From the NCBI GenBank assembly GCA_910589085.1, contig CAJUSG010000047.1:1-20429 (forward strand): a stretch of DNA of 20,429 bases, written 5' to 3'. Position numbers and translations under genes: made by a program. Of this stretch, positions 1 to 7,830 are shown in pieces (the stretch's first letter is position 1; each line of letters opens with the position of its first letter). The stretch is from an uncultured Oscillospiraceae bacterium. GTDB taxonomy: Bacteria > Bacillota > Clostridia > Oscillospirales > Oscillospiraceae. Under the pieces are notes generated by a model. That model worked only from the letters and a program-made list of their open reading frames with translations. It did no database searches and had not been told where the DNA came from.

Positions 1-523
1 ACACGCACCGGCGCAGAAAGGCGTCGGGCAGCTCCTTCTCCGCGTTGGAGGTGATAATCACCACCGGGCGGTGGTTCGCCTTTACCGTCCGGCCCGTCTC
101 CGGGATATGGAACTCCATCCGGTCCAGCTCCCACAGCAGGTCGTTGGGAAATTCCAGGTCCGCCTTGTCTATCTCGTCGATGAGGAGGATCACCTGCTCG
201 TCGTCGGTGAAGGCCTCCCCCAGCTTGCCCAGCTTGACATACTTCTCAATGTCGTCCACCCCCTGGCCGCCGAACTGGCTGTCGTAGAGACGCTGGACCA
301 CGTCGTAGACGTAGAGCCCGTCCTGGGCCTTGGTGGTGGATTTGATGTTCCAGATGATGAGCTTCTTCCCCAGCGCCTGGGAGATGGCCTCCGCCAGCAT
401 GGTCTTGCCCGTGCCCGGCTCCCCCTTGATTAACAGGGGTTTTTGCAGCACCATGGCGATGTTCGCCGCCCGGAGCAGCTCCTCCGACGCCACATAGCTC
501 TGACTGCCTTTAAATTCCTCCAT
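1..523 (-). CDS. MoxR-family AAA+ ATPase, N-terminal part (runs off the left edge)
   Basis: The visible 174 residues begin at an ATG (521-523) behind AGGAGG about 10 nt upstream. They show Walker A GEPGTGKT (residues 34-41), Walker B VILLIDEID (111-119), a sensor-1 Asn in IITSN (160) and an arginine pair in FLRRC (171-172). This is the AAA+ core of the MoxR/RavA type. Relatives usually act with von Willebrand factor A proteins encoded next to them, as chaperones that mature metal enzymes or remodel complexes. The rest of the gene and any VWA partner lie outside the window. The gene diverges from the operon starting at 938. The family call is firm; the cellular target is unknown. Confidence 0.88.
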   Translation of the reverse strand, partial: MEEFKGSQSYVASEELLRAANIAMVLQKPLLIKGEPGTGKTMLAEAISQALGKKLIIWNIKSTTKAQDGLYVYDVVQRLYDSQFGGQGVDDIEKYVKLGKLGEAFTDDEQVILLIDEIDKADLEFPNDLLWELDRMEFHIPETGRTVKANHRPVVIITSNAEKELPDAFLRRCV

Positions 524-937
524 AGTTCCTGTTCCTCCTGTCCAGGTCAATATCACTTATGCGAAAAAACCACCGATTGATCGGGATAAACAAATCATAT
601 CGGAAGCCAGCGGCAGTTTCCAATACAAGTTTTCGATGGGTCCATTCAATTTCCTTATCAAGCGGGCGCTCCGCTGGCCGGTTTTCCTGCGTTTCCCACT
701 TCCCCGGAGGATCCGGTTGGTAAATCCGCCCAAAACGAGATATTTTGTTTTGGGCATTGTGCTGGATGGCAGGGGACAGCCCCGAAAACCTATGCAGAAA
801 ATAAATAGGTTAATGCGGTTTTAATAGTGGACTAACAGGGGTCATCCAATATAAAATTGAAGCAACACCAAGAGGGGCGCGGCCAGTCCGACAGTATTCC
901 CCAAACATCTGAAATTTATATTTAGGAGGAAATCATC
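524..937. other. 414-bp divergent intergenic region without a credible gene
   Basis: This region lies between the divergent MoxR ATPase and the isomerase operon. It holds the operon promoter and LysR box (listed separately), a perfect 9-bp inverted repeat (GCCCAAAAC at 728-736, GTTTTGGGC at 747-755, 10-nt loop) and a small dyad CCGAT-TG-ATCGG near 573-585. A 66-codon reading frame on the minus strand (757-557) has no ribosome-binding site and arginine/lysine-rich, low-complexity content, so I do not call it. I saw no RNA gene. Confidence 0.6.
787..856 (+). promoter_or_regulatory. LysR-type T-N11-A box and promoter of the isomerase/TRAP operon
   Basis: A perfect 7-bp inverted repeat, AACCTAT (787-793) and ATAGGTT (805-811), is separated by exactly 11 nt. 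This is the classic LysR recognition dyad, with T793 and A805 as the core. Downstream are GTGGAC (827-832) and TATAAA (850-855), 17 nt apart. The box centre (799) is 28 bp from the -35 start and about -63 from the expected transcription start, the usual place for a LysR recognition site. The same geometry recurs at three other promoters in the window. The promoter elements are predictions; the dyad is seen directly. Confidence 0.7.
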
Positions 938-1774
938 ATGTCACGGAAATTCTCACTCGCCTATCTCACCATCCCCGGCACCAACCCGATGGAGCAGATC
1001 CGCATCGCCAAGGAGACGGGGTATGACTCCGTCAGCCTGCGCACCATCCCCCTCCATCTGCCCGGAGAGCCTGAGTTCCTCCTCCACAAGGACGAGAAGC
1101 TGTTCCAGGACGTTAAAAACGCCCTGAAGGAGTATGACATCCCCCTGATGGACATCGAGCTGGCCCGGGTGCGCCCCGACCTGGACATCAACGAGTACGC
1201 CCCCGCCTTTGAGAAGGCCGCCGAGCTGGGCGCCACCGACGTGCTGGGCAGCATCTGGACCCGGGACACCGCCTACTACACCGATCAGGTGGGCAAGATC
1301 GCCGCCATGGCCAAGGCCTGCGGCCTGCGGTACAACGTCGAGTTCCTCCCCTGGGCCGGTATGCGCAACCTCCAGGAGGCCATCACCCTGGTGGACAGCG
1401 TGGGCACCGACAACCTCTACATTATGGTGGACACCCTCCACGCCGGGCGGGCCGGCGTCACCAGCGCTGAGCTGGCCCGGACCGACCGGAAGTACTTTAA
1501 CTTTATCCACCTGTGCGACGGCCCCGCCGGTCCGGACGGCGACCCCGTGCTGGACAGCATCAACGACGACCTGATGCTCTTTACCGCCCGGGAGGGCCGC
1601 CTGTACCCCGGAGAGGGCGCTATGGATATCGCCGGCATGGTGGCCGCTATGCCCGAGATTCCCCTGTCCATCGAGCTGCCCAACCTGAAGCGCATCGAGG
1701 AGCTGGGCGCCGAGGGCCACGCCCGCCGCTGCCTGGAGAGCGCCAAGGAGTATTTTGCCATCCACGGCATGTAA
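938..1774 (+). CDS. Sugar phosphate isomerase/epimerase-family TIM-barrel protein
   Basis: This 278-residue protein of the AP-endonuclease-2/xylose-isomerase-like TIM-barrel family starts at an ATG with AGGAGG at 924-929. Candidate divalent-metal ligands are present at strand ends: E135 (VEFLP), D165 (MVDTLHAGR, with H168), H191 (FIHLCDG) and E246 (SIELPN). A conserved R-x-YPGEG loop (221-227) is also present, so the site looks active. The family includes hydroxypyruvate isomerase, inosose dehydratase, tagatose/psicose epimerases and 3-dehydroshikimate dehydratases; sequence alone does not say which. It is the first gene of the operon, 34 nt before a shikimate-dehydrogenase-like gene. That pairing makes a dehydratase or isomerase acting on a cyclic polyhydroxy acid attractive, but this is inference. 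Confidence 0.85.
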   Translation: MSRKFSLAYLTIPGTNPMEQIRIAKETGYDSVSLRTIPLHLPGEPEFLLHKDEKLFQDVKNALKEYDIPLMDIELARVRPDLDINEYAPAFEKAAELGATDVLGSIWTRDTAYYTDQVGKIAAMAKACGLRYNVEFLPWAGMRNLQEAITLVDSVGTDNLYIMVDTLHAGRAGVTSAELARTDRKYFNFIHLCDGPAGPDGDPVLDSINDDLMLFTAREGRLYPGEGAMDIAGMVAAMPEIPLSIELPNLKRIEELGAEGHARRCLESAKEYFAIHGM

Positions 1775-1808
1775 GTCGCCCGGTTTTTTTGAGAAAGAGG
1801 TTTAAATT

Positions 1809-2678
1809 ATGAAGGTGGATATTAATACCAAGATGATTACCCTCATCGGCACCCCCCTGAGCCAGTCCTTTGCCGCCCGGATGCAGAACACCGGCTATGA
1901 GGCCGCCGGGCTGAATATGCTCTATTTCTACACCGAGGCCGACAAGGAGCACCTGGGAGACATTGTCAACGGCCTGCGGTATATGAATTTCGCCGGTTTC
2001 GCCGTTACCAAGCCCAACAAGGTGCGGGTGCTGCGGTATCTGGATGAGCTGGACCCCCTGTGCCAGAAAATGGGGGCCAGCAACACCGTGGTCAAAACCC
2101 CCGAGGGCAAGCTGGTGGGCTACAACACCGACGGCGTGGGCTTCTACACCTCCCTCACCCGGGAGGGCGGCATCCAGGTGGATCAGTCCGTGTTCTTCTG
2201 CTTCGGCGGCGGCGGCGCGGGCCGGGCCATGTGCTCCATCCTGGCCTACCACGGGGCCCGGAAGATCTACATCACTGATGTGTTCGAGCCCTGCGCCGAG
2301 TCCCTGGTGGCCGACATCAATGAGAATTTTGCCCCCGTGGCGGAGTTTGTCCACCACGGCGACTTCTCCAAGCTGGCCGCCTGCAATGTGGTCCTCAACG
2401 CCAGCGGCATCGGCATGGGCGCACACATCGGAGAGAGCCCCCTGCCCAAGGAGCATATCCAGCCCAGCCAGTTCTTCTTCGACGCCTGCTACAACCCCGA
2501 CAAGACCCAGTTCCTGCTGGATGCCGAGGAGAAGGGCTGCCGGATTCTCAACGGCCTGGGTATGTCCCTGTATCAGGGCGCGGCCCAGATCGAGCTGTGG
2601 ACCGGGAAGAAGGCCCCGGTGGAGGCCATGCGCCAGGAGCTGCTGGCCATTCTGGCTGAACAAAATGAGGCCAAATGA
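1809..2678 (+). CDS. Shikimate/quinate dehydrogenase-like oxidoreductase
   Basis: This 289-residue AroE-family protein has a substrate domain followed by a Rossmann domain. The catalytic lysine is present (K71 in FAVTKPNK), as are N92 (ASNT), D108 (GYNTDG), the nucleotide loop GGGGAGRA (133-140) and the C-terminal Gln in YQGAAQ. Departures from biosynthetic AroE are clear. The serine pair that holds shikimate (HSxSP) is reduced to one Ser (SQSFAA), and the NVT motif is AVT. The end of the second Rossmann strand carries D157 (YITDVFE) instead of the Asn-Arg-Thr that binds NADP phosphate. An acidic residue there favours NAD, as in catabolic quinate/shikimate dehydrogenases. Placement between an isomerase and a TRAP transporter also argues for catabolism. 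The true substrate may be another cyclic or hydroxy acid. Confidence 0.85.
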   Translation: MKVDINTKMITLIGTPLSQSFAARMQNTGYEAAGLNMLYFYTEADKEHLGDIVNGLRYMNFAGFAVTKPNKVRVLRYLDELDPLCQKMGASNTVVKTPEGKLVGYNTDGVGFYTSLTREGGIQVDQSVFFCFGGGGAGRAMCSILAYHGARKIYITDVFEPCAESLVADINENFAPVAEFVHHGDFSKLAACNVVLNASGIGMGAHIGESPLPKEHIQPSQFFFDACYNPDKTQFLLDAEEKGCRILNGLGMSLYQGAAQIELWTGKKAPVEAMRQELLAILAEQNEAK

Positions 2679-2693
2679 AGCGGAGGGGAGAAC

Positions 2694-3257
2694 ATGAAAG
2701 CCGTCAAATGGCTGGATGAGCACTTTGAGGAGTGCTTCATGGTCGTCCTTCTGGTGCTGATCGCCGTGGTCAGCCTGATGCAGGTGATTGTGCGCAACAT
2801 CGAGACCCTGCCCGCCCTGAAGTGGGCCGAGGAGTTCTGCCGCTTCTGCTGGATCGGAAGCGTGTTCCTCTCCCTGCCCTACACCATCCGGAATGTGAGT
2901 ATGCTCCGGGTGTGCGTGCTGCTGGACCTGCTGCCCCAGAAGGTACACAAGATTATCAACATCCTGGTATACTTTGTCACCGCCGCCTGCATGGCCCTGC
3001 TGGCCTGGCACTCGGTGGGCGTGGTGGCCTACATGATGAAGAGCGGGGAGATGTCACCCGCCATGCGCTGGCCCATGTGGGCGGTATACAGCACCATGCT
3101 GGCCGGCTTCGTGCTGGGTACCCTCCGGGGCATCCAGCAGGGGATTCTCCACATCAGGCGCTTCGGGGAGCGGGAGCTGACCACCCTGGAGCAGACCATG
3201 CAGGACGCGGCCACCGAGGCCGCCGCCGGCAAACGGGCGGAAGGAGGGGTTGTCTGA
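2694..3257 (+). CDS. TRAP transporter small membrane subunit (DctQ type)
   Basis: This 187-residue protein has four hydrophobic segments (roughly residues 15-35, 50-70, 88-110 and 128-148) and the DctQ-type core around VSLMQVIVRN and KWAEEFCRFCWIG. It is the small integral subunit of a tripartite ATP-independent periplasmic-type transporter, which uses an ion gradient to import organic acids. It starts 15 nt after the dehydrogenase gene, with GGAGGGGA just upstream. Its stop overlaps the start of the large subunit by 1 nt (TGATG). The hydrophilic tail of about 40 residues after the last membrane segment is somewhat long for the family. Confidence 0.9.
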   Translation: MKAVKWLDEHFEECFMVVLLVLIAVVSLMQVIVRNIETLPALKWAEEFCRFCWIGSVFLSLPYTIRNVSMLRVCVLLDLLPQKVHKIINILVYFVTAACMALLAWHSVGVVAYMMKSGEMSPAMRWPMWAVYSTMLAGFVLGTLRGIQQGILHIRRFGERELTTLEQTMQDAATEAAAGKRAEGGVV

Positions 3258-4549
3258 TGGCCGCGGTACTGGTATTTTTCGTGTTCCTGGCGGCAATCGC
3301 CATCTCCCTCCCCATCGGCATCAGCATGGTGCTGGGCTCCGTGGCCCCCATCTTCCTGCTGGACAAGGGGGGCAACATCGCTCAGCTGCTCCACAACACC
3401 TTCTCCGGCGCCAACAACACCCCCATCCTGGCCGTCCCCCTGTTTATCCTGGGCGGCGTTATCATGGCCGAGGGGGGCATCTCCAAAAAGCTGTTTAACT
3501 TCTTCGCCTACTTCGTGGGCCGCATCCCCGGCGGCGTGCCCTGCGCCGTCATCCTCACCTGCCTGTTCTACGGGGCTATCTCGGGCTCCGGTCCGGCCAC
3601 CACCGCCGCCGTGGGCTCCATGTGCATCCCCTTTATGGTCAGCCTGGGCTATGAGAAGCGGTGGAGCGCCGGCCTCATCGCCGTGGCCGGCGGCCTGGGG
3701 GTCATTATCCCCCCCTCCATCCCCTTTGTGCTCTACTCTATGGCCACCGGCGTGTCCACCGGCGACCTGTTCCTGGGCGGCGTGTTCCCCGGCATCCTCA
3801 TCGGCCTGTTCATGATGATCTACGCCGTGGTCTACTGCCTGCGCAAGGGGGAGGACCGGGCCCTCATCAATGAGAAGATGAACGAGCTCAAGGGCGAGGG
3901 CCTCGGCCGGCTGTTTATGGACAGCTTCTGGGCCCTGCTGTGCCCCGTGATTATCCTGGGCGGCATCTACTCCGGCAAGTTTACCCCCACCGAGGCCGCC
4001 TGCGTCTCCGTGTTCTACGCCATCCTGGTGTCCCTGTTCATCTATAAGTCCATCACCCTCAAGGACCTGGTCCCCTTCCTGTGCAGCTCCGTCAAGACCT
4101 ACGGCGGCCTGGCCTTCGTCCTCGCCTTCGCCACCGCCTTCGGCCGGGTGCTGTCCATGACCAAGGCCACCCAGGCGGTGGAGCAATTCATCACCACCAA
4201 TTTTCACTCGGGCGCGGTGCTGCTGTCGGTGCTGGTCGTGGTGTTCCTGCTGCTGGGCATGGTGATGGACACCGGACCCGCCATCATTATCCTGGCCCCC
4301 GTGCTGCTGCCCGCCGTGCAGAAGCTGGGCATCAACGGGGTCCACTTCGGCGTGGTGCTGGTGTGCTGCCTGTCCATCGGGCTGGCCACGCCCCCCTTCG
4401 GCCTGGACCTGTTCGTGGCGGGCAACCTGTCCGACGAGCCCCCCATGGCGGTGGCCAGACGGGCCGTCCCCTTTATTGTATCCTTCCTCATCGCCCTGGC
4501 GCTGATTACCTACGTCCCCTGGTTCAGCACCTTCCTGGTCAGTCTGTAA
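3257..4549 (+). CDS. TRAP transporter large membrane subunit (DctM type)
   Basis: This 430-residue, highly hydrophobic DctM-family permease begins MAAVLVFFVFLAAIAISLPIG. Typical family stretches are AVPLFILGGVIMAEGGIS, GAISGSGPATTAAVGSMCIP and MVMDTGPAIIILAPVLLP. The ATG at 3257 overlaps the small-subunit stop and is preceded by AAGGAGGGG (3241-3249). The reading frame is open further upstream to 2732, but that part lies inside the small-subunit gene and has no homology, so the internal ATG is the real start. It forms the ion-coupled transport channel with the small subunit. The substrate is set by the binding subunit downstream. Confidence 0.93.
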   Translation: MAAVLVFFVFLAAIAISLPIGISMVLGSVAPIFLLDKGGNIAQLLHNTFSGANNTPILAVPLFILGGVIMAEGGISKKLFNFFAYFVGRIPGGVPCAVILTCLFYGAISGSGPATTAAVGSMCIPFMVSLGYEKRWSAGLIAVAGGLGVIIPPSIPFVLYSMATGVSTGDLFLGGVFPGILIGLFMMIYAVVYCLRKGEDRALINEKMNELKGEGLGRLFMDSFWALLCPVIILGGIYSGKFTPTEAACVSVFYAILVSLFIYKSITLKDLVPFLCSSVKTYGGLAFVLAFATAFGRVLSMTKATQAVEQFITTNFHSGAVLLSVLVVVFLLLGMVMDTGPAIIILAPVLLPAVQKLGINGVHFGVVLVCCLSIGLATPPFGLDLFVAGNLSDEPPMAVARRAVPFIVSFLIALALITYVPWFSTFLVSL

Positions 4550-4562
4550 GGAGGCGGCGCGT

Positions 4563-5624
4563 ATGAAAAAATGGTCTCTTCTTCTCGCCGCCGCCGCGGC
4601 CCTGACCCTGACCTCCTGCGGCATCTCCGCCTTCGACGACCCCGACGCCGGCATCGACGGCCCCTACGGCCACCTGCCCCGGATGGAGCTGGTTGCCGCC
4701 GACACCGCCGGCAAGGGCTCCGCCGGCCAGCTCTTCGGCGAGCTGGTGTCCGCCAAGACCGCCGAGATCACCCAGGGCCGGCTGACCATCGACTACCACC
4801 CCAACGGCGACCTGGGGGGCGACGCCGACCTGCTGCGGCAGGTCCAGTGCGGCGGCATCGACATCGTGGTGTGTCAGACCGCGCCGGTGGCCTCCTTTAT
4901 CCCGGAGATGGCCGTGTTCGACCTGCCTATGGTCTTCTCCCGCTATGACGGCGACACCATCGACCGGGTGCTCAACGACCACCAGTCCCAGTTCTTTATC
5001 CAGCTGTCCCAGGCCTATGAGCGCCGGGACCTCCACCTGCTGGGCTTCCTGCAAAATGCCACCTACCGGCTGACCACCGCCAACAAGCCGCTGAACACCC
5101 TGGAGGACTACAAAAATTTGCAGATCCGCACCATGGAGAACAGCAACCACATGAATTTCTGGTCCGCCATCGGCGCCAACCCCACCCCCCTGGCCTTCTC
5201 TGAGCTGTATTTCTCCCTGTCCTCCGGCGCCATCGACGCCCAGGAGAACGCCGCCGACAGCTGCGTGGGCATTAACCTGCAGGAGGTTCAGAAATATCTG
5301 GCCTGCACCAACCACATCCTGTACGCCAACCAGATCGCCATCAGCAAGGCCAGCTTTGACGAGCTGCCCGCCGAGTATCAGGAGGCCCTGAGTCAGGCGG
5401 TGGCCGAGGCCCTGGCCGAGATGCGGCCCAAGCTGGCCCAGCTGGACGCGGACAACAAGAAATTTATGACCGATTACGGCATGACCATGATCGAGTATGA
5501 CAGCAGCTTCTTCCAGGAGATTCTGGAGCTGGACACCGTAAAGAGCCTCTATGACAGGATTGACGGCGACGTCAACGGTCTGGGCACCACCCTGCGGCAG
5601 TCTTTGGAGGACGCCGCCGCCTGA
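4563..5624 (+). CDS. TRAP transporter substrate-binding lipoprotein (DctP type)
   Basis: This 353-residue extracytoplasmic binding protein has a lipoprotein signal peptide (MKKW, then a hydrophobic stretch, then LTSC with the lipidated Cys at 19), as expected in a Gram-positive cell. The DctP fold is shown by GGIDIVVCQTAPVASFIPEM, FDLPMVFSRYD and the region NLQIRTMENSNHMNFWSAIG. R189 there is in the position of the conserved arginine that forms a salt bridge to the substrate carboxylate. This predicts a carboxylate ligand. The gene lies 13 nt behind the channel subunit with AAGGAGG in the gap. The ligand could be a keto, hydroxy or cyclic acid. Confidence 0.92.
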   Translation: MKKWSLLLAAAAALTLTSCGISAFDDPDAGIDGPYGHLPRMELVAADTAGKGSAGQLFGELVSAKTAEITQGRLTIDYHPNGDLGGDADLLRQVQCGGIDIVVCQTAPVASFIPEMAVFDLPMVFSRYDGDTIDRVLNDHQSQFFIQLSQAYERRDLHLLGFLQNATYRLTTANKPLNTLEDYKNLQIRTMENSNHMNFWSAIGANPTPLAFSELYFSLSSGAIDAQENAADSCVGINLQEVQKYLACTNHILYANQIAISKASFDELPAEYQEALSQAVAEALAEMRPKLAQLDADNKKFMTDYGMTMIEYDSSFFQEILELDTVKSLYDRIDGDVNGLGTTLRQSLEDAAA

Positions 5625-5641
5625 AGCAAATAAATCCGCCC

Positions 5642-5671
5642 GGCCGGCAGCCCGCTTGAAGGCTGCCGGCC
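5642..5671 (+). terminator. 11-bp intercistronic hairpin, weak or partial terminator
   Basis: A perfect stem of GGCCGGCAGCC (5642-5652) and GGCTGCCGGCC (5661-5671) with an 8-nt loop lies between the TRAP binding-protein gene and the DMT transporter gene. There is no proper T-tract after it (only GGGCCGTTT). It may therefore protect the upstream mRNA end or lower downstream expression rather than stop transcription completely. Confidence 0.5.
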
Positions 5672-5692
5672 CGGGCCGTTTGGAGGAACACC

Positions 5693-6589
5693 ATGATCGA
5701 CAAATCCAGAGGACAGGCCTTCGGCCTGCTGTTTCTCACCTTTTTCCTGTGGGGCAGCGTCTATGTGGGAGGCAAGCTGCTCACCCAGGAGCTGTCTCCC
5801 GCCCTCGTGGCCTGCCTGCGGTGCTCCACGGCTATGGTCCCCCTGCTGCTCATGGCGCGCCCCCACCTGCACACCAAAATCCAGCGGGAGGACTGGAAAT
5901 ATTTTATTCTGGTGGGGGTGCTGGGCTACTTTCTGACCATCTTCCTCATCCAGATCGGCATCGCCCTCACCGGGTCGGCCATGGCCTCCCTCATCAACGC
6001 CCTCACCCCGGTGTCCGTCACCATCCTGGCCGCCCTGCTGCTGAAGGAGACCATTACCCCCGTCAAGCTGCTCTGCCTGGCCCTGGCCCTGGCCGGCACC
6101 GCCGTCATCACCCAGGGCGCCGGCAGTCAGAGCGAGCTGCTGGGCATCGCCGCCGTGCTCATCTCGGTGGTCTTCTGGGGCTTCGCCTCGGTGTTCATGC
6201 GCCGGCTTACCGCCAAGTACCCCGCCGTGCTGGTCACCACCTACGGCATGGCCATCAGCCTGATCTTCCACATCCCCGCCGGTATTTTGGCCTACGCCTC
6301 CCAGCCCGTCGCCTTTACCCCGAAAATTGTGCTGGTGGTCCTGTATCTGGGCTTCTTCGGCTCTGGCGTCGCCCAGTACACCTGGACCAGATGCCTGTCT
6401 ATCCTCCCCGCCAGCACCTGCTCCCTCTTCTACCCCCTCCAGCCCGTCTTCGCCGCCCTGCTGGGCGCCGTCATCCTGAAGGAGACCTTTACCTCCACCT
6501 TCGCCATCGGACTGGCCCTCATCTCCCTGGATGTGGTGCTCAGCACCTGGGAGACGAAAAAATTGGCGGAGGCCAAGGAACAAAAATAG
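5693..6589 (+). CDS. DMT-superfamily (EamA) transporter
   Basis: This 298-residue, ten-segment membrane protein has the two EamA repeats of the drug/metabolite transporter superfamily. Typical stretches are FFLWGSVYVGGKLLT near the N-terminus, MASLINALTPVSVTILAALLLKETITPVK closing the first half, and YPLQPVFAALLGAVILKETFT closing the second. Members export amino acids, metabolites or nucleotide sugars, and some import. The start is the ATG after TTTGGAGGAACACC. It follows the TRAP genes after a 68-nt gap with a hairpin and precedes LysR-1, so it is plausibly the exporter of an end product or toxic intermediate of the same pathway. That role is inferred from position. Confidence 0.88.
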   Translation: MIDKSRGQAFGLLFLTFFLWGSVYVGGKLLTQELSPALVACLRCSTAMVPLLLMARPHLHTKIQREDWKYFILVGVLGYFLTIFLIQIGIALTGSAMASLINALTPVSVTILAALLLKETITPVKLLCLALALAGTAVITQGAGSQSELLGIAAVLISVVFWGFASVFMRRLTAKYPAVLVTTYGMAISLIFHIPAGILAYASQPVAFTPKIVLVVLYLGFFGSGVAQYTWTRCLSILPASTCSLFYPLQPVFAALLGAVILKETFTSTFAIGLALISLDVVLSTWETKKLAEAKEQK

Positions 6590-6590
6590 T

Positions 6591-6619
6591 TTGCCTTTTC
6601 CCGGGAAATCATGGATAAT
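6591..6619 (+). promoter_or_regulatory. Putative LysR-1 promoter with a palindrome filling the spacer
   Basis: TTGCCT (6591-6596) and GATAAT (6614-6619) are 17 nt apart. The first 12 nt of the spacer are the perfect palindrome TTTCCCGGGAAA (6597-6608). A symmetric site between -35 and -10 suggests repression of this promoter, possibly autoregulation. The elements are imperfect matches, so the promoter is tentative. Confidence 0.45.
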
Positions 6620-6652
6620 AGAGTTAAGCTGATTTTTTAGAGAGGTGAGTCC

Positions 6653-7573
6653 ATGAACCTGCGGCAGCTGTATTACTTTAAGGCCATCGCCGAGCTGGAG
6701 CACTACACCCGGGCGGCGGAGAAGCTCTATGTCAGCCAGTCCAGCCTGAGCCACGCCATTCAGGAGCTGGAGGAGGAACTGAATGTGGAGTTCTTCGTCA
6801 AGCGGGGCCGGAATGTGGAGCTGACCAAGTATGGCCGGATGTTTCTCCCCTATGTGCAGAAAACCTTGGAGACCTTGGAGACCGGTATGGCCAAGCTGGC
6901 CGACTGCATCAACCCCAACACCGGCACGGTGGTGATGGCCGGCTTCCCCTCCCTGGCCCAGTTCGCCCCCGACATCATTGTGCGCTACGTGTCGGAGACC
7001 AACCGGGTGGAGGTCCGTTTGCAGTTTAATCAGGAGGCCACCTACGCCCGGCTGAGAGAACAACTGCTGGACGGACAGGTAGACCTGATCTTCGCCACCG
7101 GGGTGGACGACCCCAGGATCGCCTCCTCCTACATCGGGGAGCACCAGATTGTGCTGCTGGTCCCCTTGGGGCACCGGCTGGCCAAGTATGACCAGGTGGA
7201 CCTGCGGGAGCTGGACGGTGAAAACTTTATCGCCTTTGACACCGACTGCCAGCTGCGGGAGGTCACCGACCAGGTCTTTCAGGAGCTGGGCATTCAGCCC
7301 AACATCACCATGGAGACCGCTCAGGACCTGATTATCTACGGCCTGGTGGCCGCCAGCCACGGCGTGGCCATCATCCCCTATCCCCTGGGCGGCGCCCCCT
7401 ACAACACCAAGATCCTGCCCATCACCAACCGCATCCCCCCCCGCCGGCTGTATATGATGTGGAACAAGGAGCAGTATCTGCCCCCCGCCGCGGAGTATTT
7501 TCGGGACTTTATCATCCGCAGCGGCGAGGTGTTTACCCAGTTCATGGAGAAAACCGGGCAGCTCATCCAGTGA
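6653..7573 (+). CDS. LysR-family transcriptional regulator (LysR-1)
   Basis: This 306-residue protein opens with a canonical LysR winged helix-turn-helix: LRQLYYFKAIAELEHYTRAA, KLYVSQSSLSHAIQELEEEL, and the wing ending in LTKYGRMFLPY. It continues into a periplasmic-binding-protein-like effector domain from about residue 90. The start is supported by GAGAGGTGAG upstream. It sits at the end of the isomerase/TRAP operon and just before the ThDP-enzyme gene. The T-N11-A boxes at 787-811 and 7642-7654 resemble each other over the whole 25-bp footprint (15 of 25 positions) and are its likely targets. The effector is probably the imported acid or a pathway intermediate. Confidence 0.93.
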   Translation: MNLRQLYYFKAIAELEHYTRAAEKLYVSQSSLSHAIQELEEELNVEFFVKRGRNVELTKYGRMFLPYVQKTLETLETGMAKLADCINPNTGTVVMAGFPSLAQFAPDIIVRYVSETNRVEVRLQFNQEATYARLREQLLDGQVDLIFATGVDDPRIASSYIGEHQIVLLVPLGHRLAKYDQVDLRELDGENFIAFDTDCQLREVTDQVFQELGIQPNITMETAQDLIIYGLVAASHGVAIIPYPLGGAPYNTKILPITNRIPPRRLYMMWNKEQYLPPAAEYFRDFIIRSGEVFTQFMEKTGQLIQ

Positions 7574-7578
7574 GCGGA

Positions 7579-7607
7579 GCCGGAGGCGGTACGCCTCCGG
7601 CGTTTTC
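7579..7607 (+). terminator. Rho-independent terminator after LysR-1
   Basis: A perfect 10-bp stem, GCCGGAGGCG (7579-7588) and CGCCTCCGGC (7592-7601), with a 3-nt loop is followed by GTTTTCT. It begins six bases after the LysR-1 stop and closes the operon. Confidence 0.88.
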
Positions 7608-7641
7608 TATGGGGAAAAGGCCCCCTTTCCCACAGGATCTA

Positions 7642-7705
7642 TGGGCAAAATCGAACGGTAAATGAAAAGCGGATATTGGACATTTCCACCCGTTTATACT
7701 AAGAT
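7642..7705 (+). promoter_or_regulatory. Promoter of the ThDP-enzyme gene with a probable LysR box
   Basis: TTGGAC (7676-7681) and TAAGAT (7700-7705) are 18 nt apart. A T-N11-A element (T7642, A7654, centre 7648) lies 28 bp upstream of the -35 start. Its dyad is weak, but over 25 positions it matches the perfect box at 787-811 at 15, including CTATG, AAAAT and GGT. The transcript would start near 7712, leaving a leader of about 120 nt. Confidence 0.55.
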
Positions 7706-7830
7706 AAAACCAAGGAAAACCCCGGAGAGACGGAACATTTTCCCCGCTCCTTCCAGTCGGGAGGGGAAGAGCGGAGGATGTGCGGTTTCGATGGAAAACA
7801 GATCATAATAAAAACAGGAGGCAATGATTT

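Noticed and set aside
557..757. 66-codon ORF on the minus strand
   Set aside because: No ribosome-binding site, basic low-information composition, and it overlaps an inverted repeat in a promoter region.
2732..3256. 175-codon upstream extension of the TRAP large-subunit frame
   Set aside because: It lies inside the small-subunit gene, and the family's N-terminus matches the internal ATG at 3257, which has its own ribosome-binding site.
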